Assembly: GCF_030063355.1 (NCBI RefSeq)
Contig: NZ_JASISZ010000006.1
Coordinates: 94,285-158,284 of the forward strand
DNA length: 64,000 nucleotides
Source: Streptomyces sp. PH10-H1
GTDB taxonomy: Bacteria > Actinomycetota > Actinomycetes > Streptomycetales > Streptomycetaceae
Reading direction: 5' to 3'
The translations under genes and the position numbers were made by a program. Of the stretch, positions 63,943 through 64,000 are shown piece by piece. The stretch's first letter is position 1. Each line of letters begins with the position of its first letter. Under the pieces are notes generated by a model. The model saw nothing but the letters and a program-made list of their open reading frames with translations, was not told where the DNA came from and made no database searches.

Positions 63943-64000
63943 GCGCTCCTCGGCCCGGACATCTACTTCGCCCCCGGTCGCCGGTGCCGGCCGTTTGAGT

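Overview
The window is high-GC actinobacterial DNA, almost certainly from a Streptomyces chromosome. The evidence is frequent GTG/TTG starts, strong G/C third-position bias, the actinobacterial cytochrome bcc-aa3 locus (Rieske protein with extra membrane helices, lipoprotein CtaC, CtaF), WhiJ-like regulator/DUF397 modules, and the lpdA-sucB / lipB-lipA neighbourhood typical of the genus.

Left core region (1-24 kb). The minus strand carries qcrC-qcrA-qcrB, ctaE, an L,D-transpeptidase lipoprotein and ctaC-ctaD-ctaF; together these build the terminal respiratory supercomplex. Next come a cysteine desulfurase/TusA fusion, adoK, a large secreted protein, erpA, nadA (quinolinate synthase, an Fe-S enzyme beside an Fe-S carrier), pspA with its partner, a DUF3043 membrane protein, a methyltransferase, an HtrA-like lipoprotein protease, and a cobalamin nucleotide-loop block: cobU, a cobT fragment fused in frame to an MprF-like gene, a rhomboid-like protein, and cobS.

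Accessory region (about 24.9-48.2 kb). Between cobS and pepA lie a 1526-residue RHS toxin with a C-terminal DUF3990-like ADP-ribosyltransferase domain and a small downstream gene, a truncated hemC, an 11.6-kb Wzx/Wzy exopolysaccharide cluster on the minus strand (priming transferase, flippase, methyltransferases, glycosyltransferases, polymerase, chain-length protein), and a stretch of broken genes (unidentified remnant, XRE/DUF5753 tail, DUF397, a diverged 63-bp piece of cobS, AraC head, secreted-protein head). After these come a second toxin cassette (WXG100-like protein, toxin, two DUF4279 proteins) and an intact ATPase/XRE/DUF397 module. The cobS relic at 42.9 kb, 18 kb from the intact cobS and in the same orientation, together with many truncations, marks this as a repeatedly rearranged island.

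Right core region (48.2-64 kb). pepA, lpdA and sucB (E3 and E2 of 2-oxo-acid dehydrogenase), a two-pseudogene deletion scar (WYL regulator/SDR), GNAT and DUF4240 genes, a TIGR01777 epimerase-like protein, an FAD oxidoreductase, an HTH-TPR regulator, and lipB-lipA, which make the lipoyl cofactor used by SucB, then a small protein and a DUF4191 membrane protein.

Repeats include a dispersed hairpin-ended element present twice in opposite orientation (20.9 and 58.9 kb) with a compensatory base-pair change, a 26-bp inverted repeat near 10 kb, three copies of a GGTACC-centred palindrome near 19.3 kb, and a 13-bp tandem repeat resembling DnaA boxes at 19.5 kb. No rRNA, tRNA, CRISPR array, transposase or integrase gene was seen.
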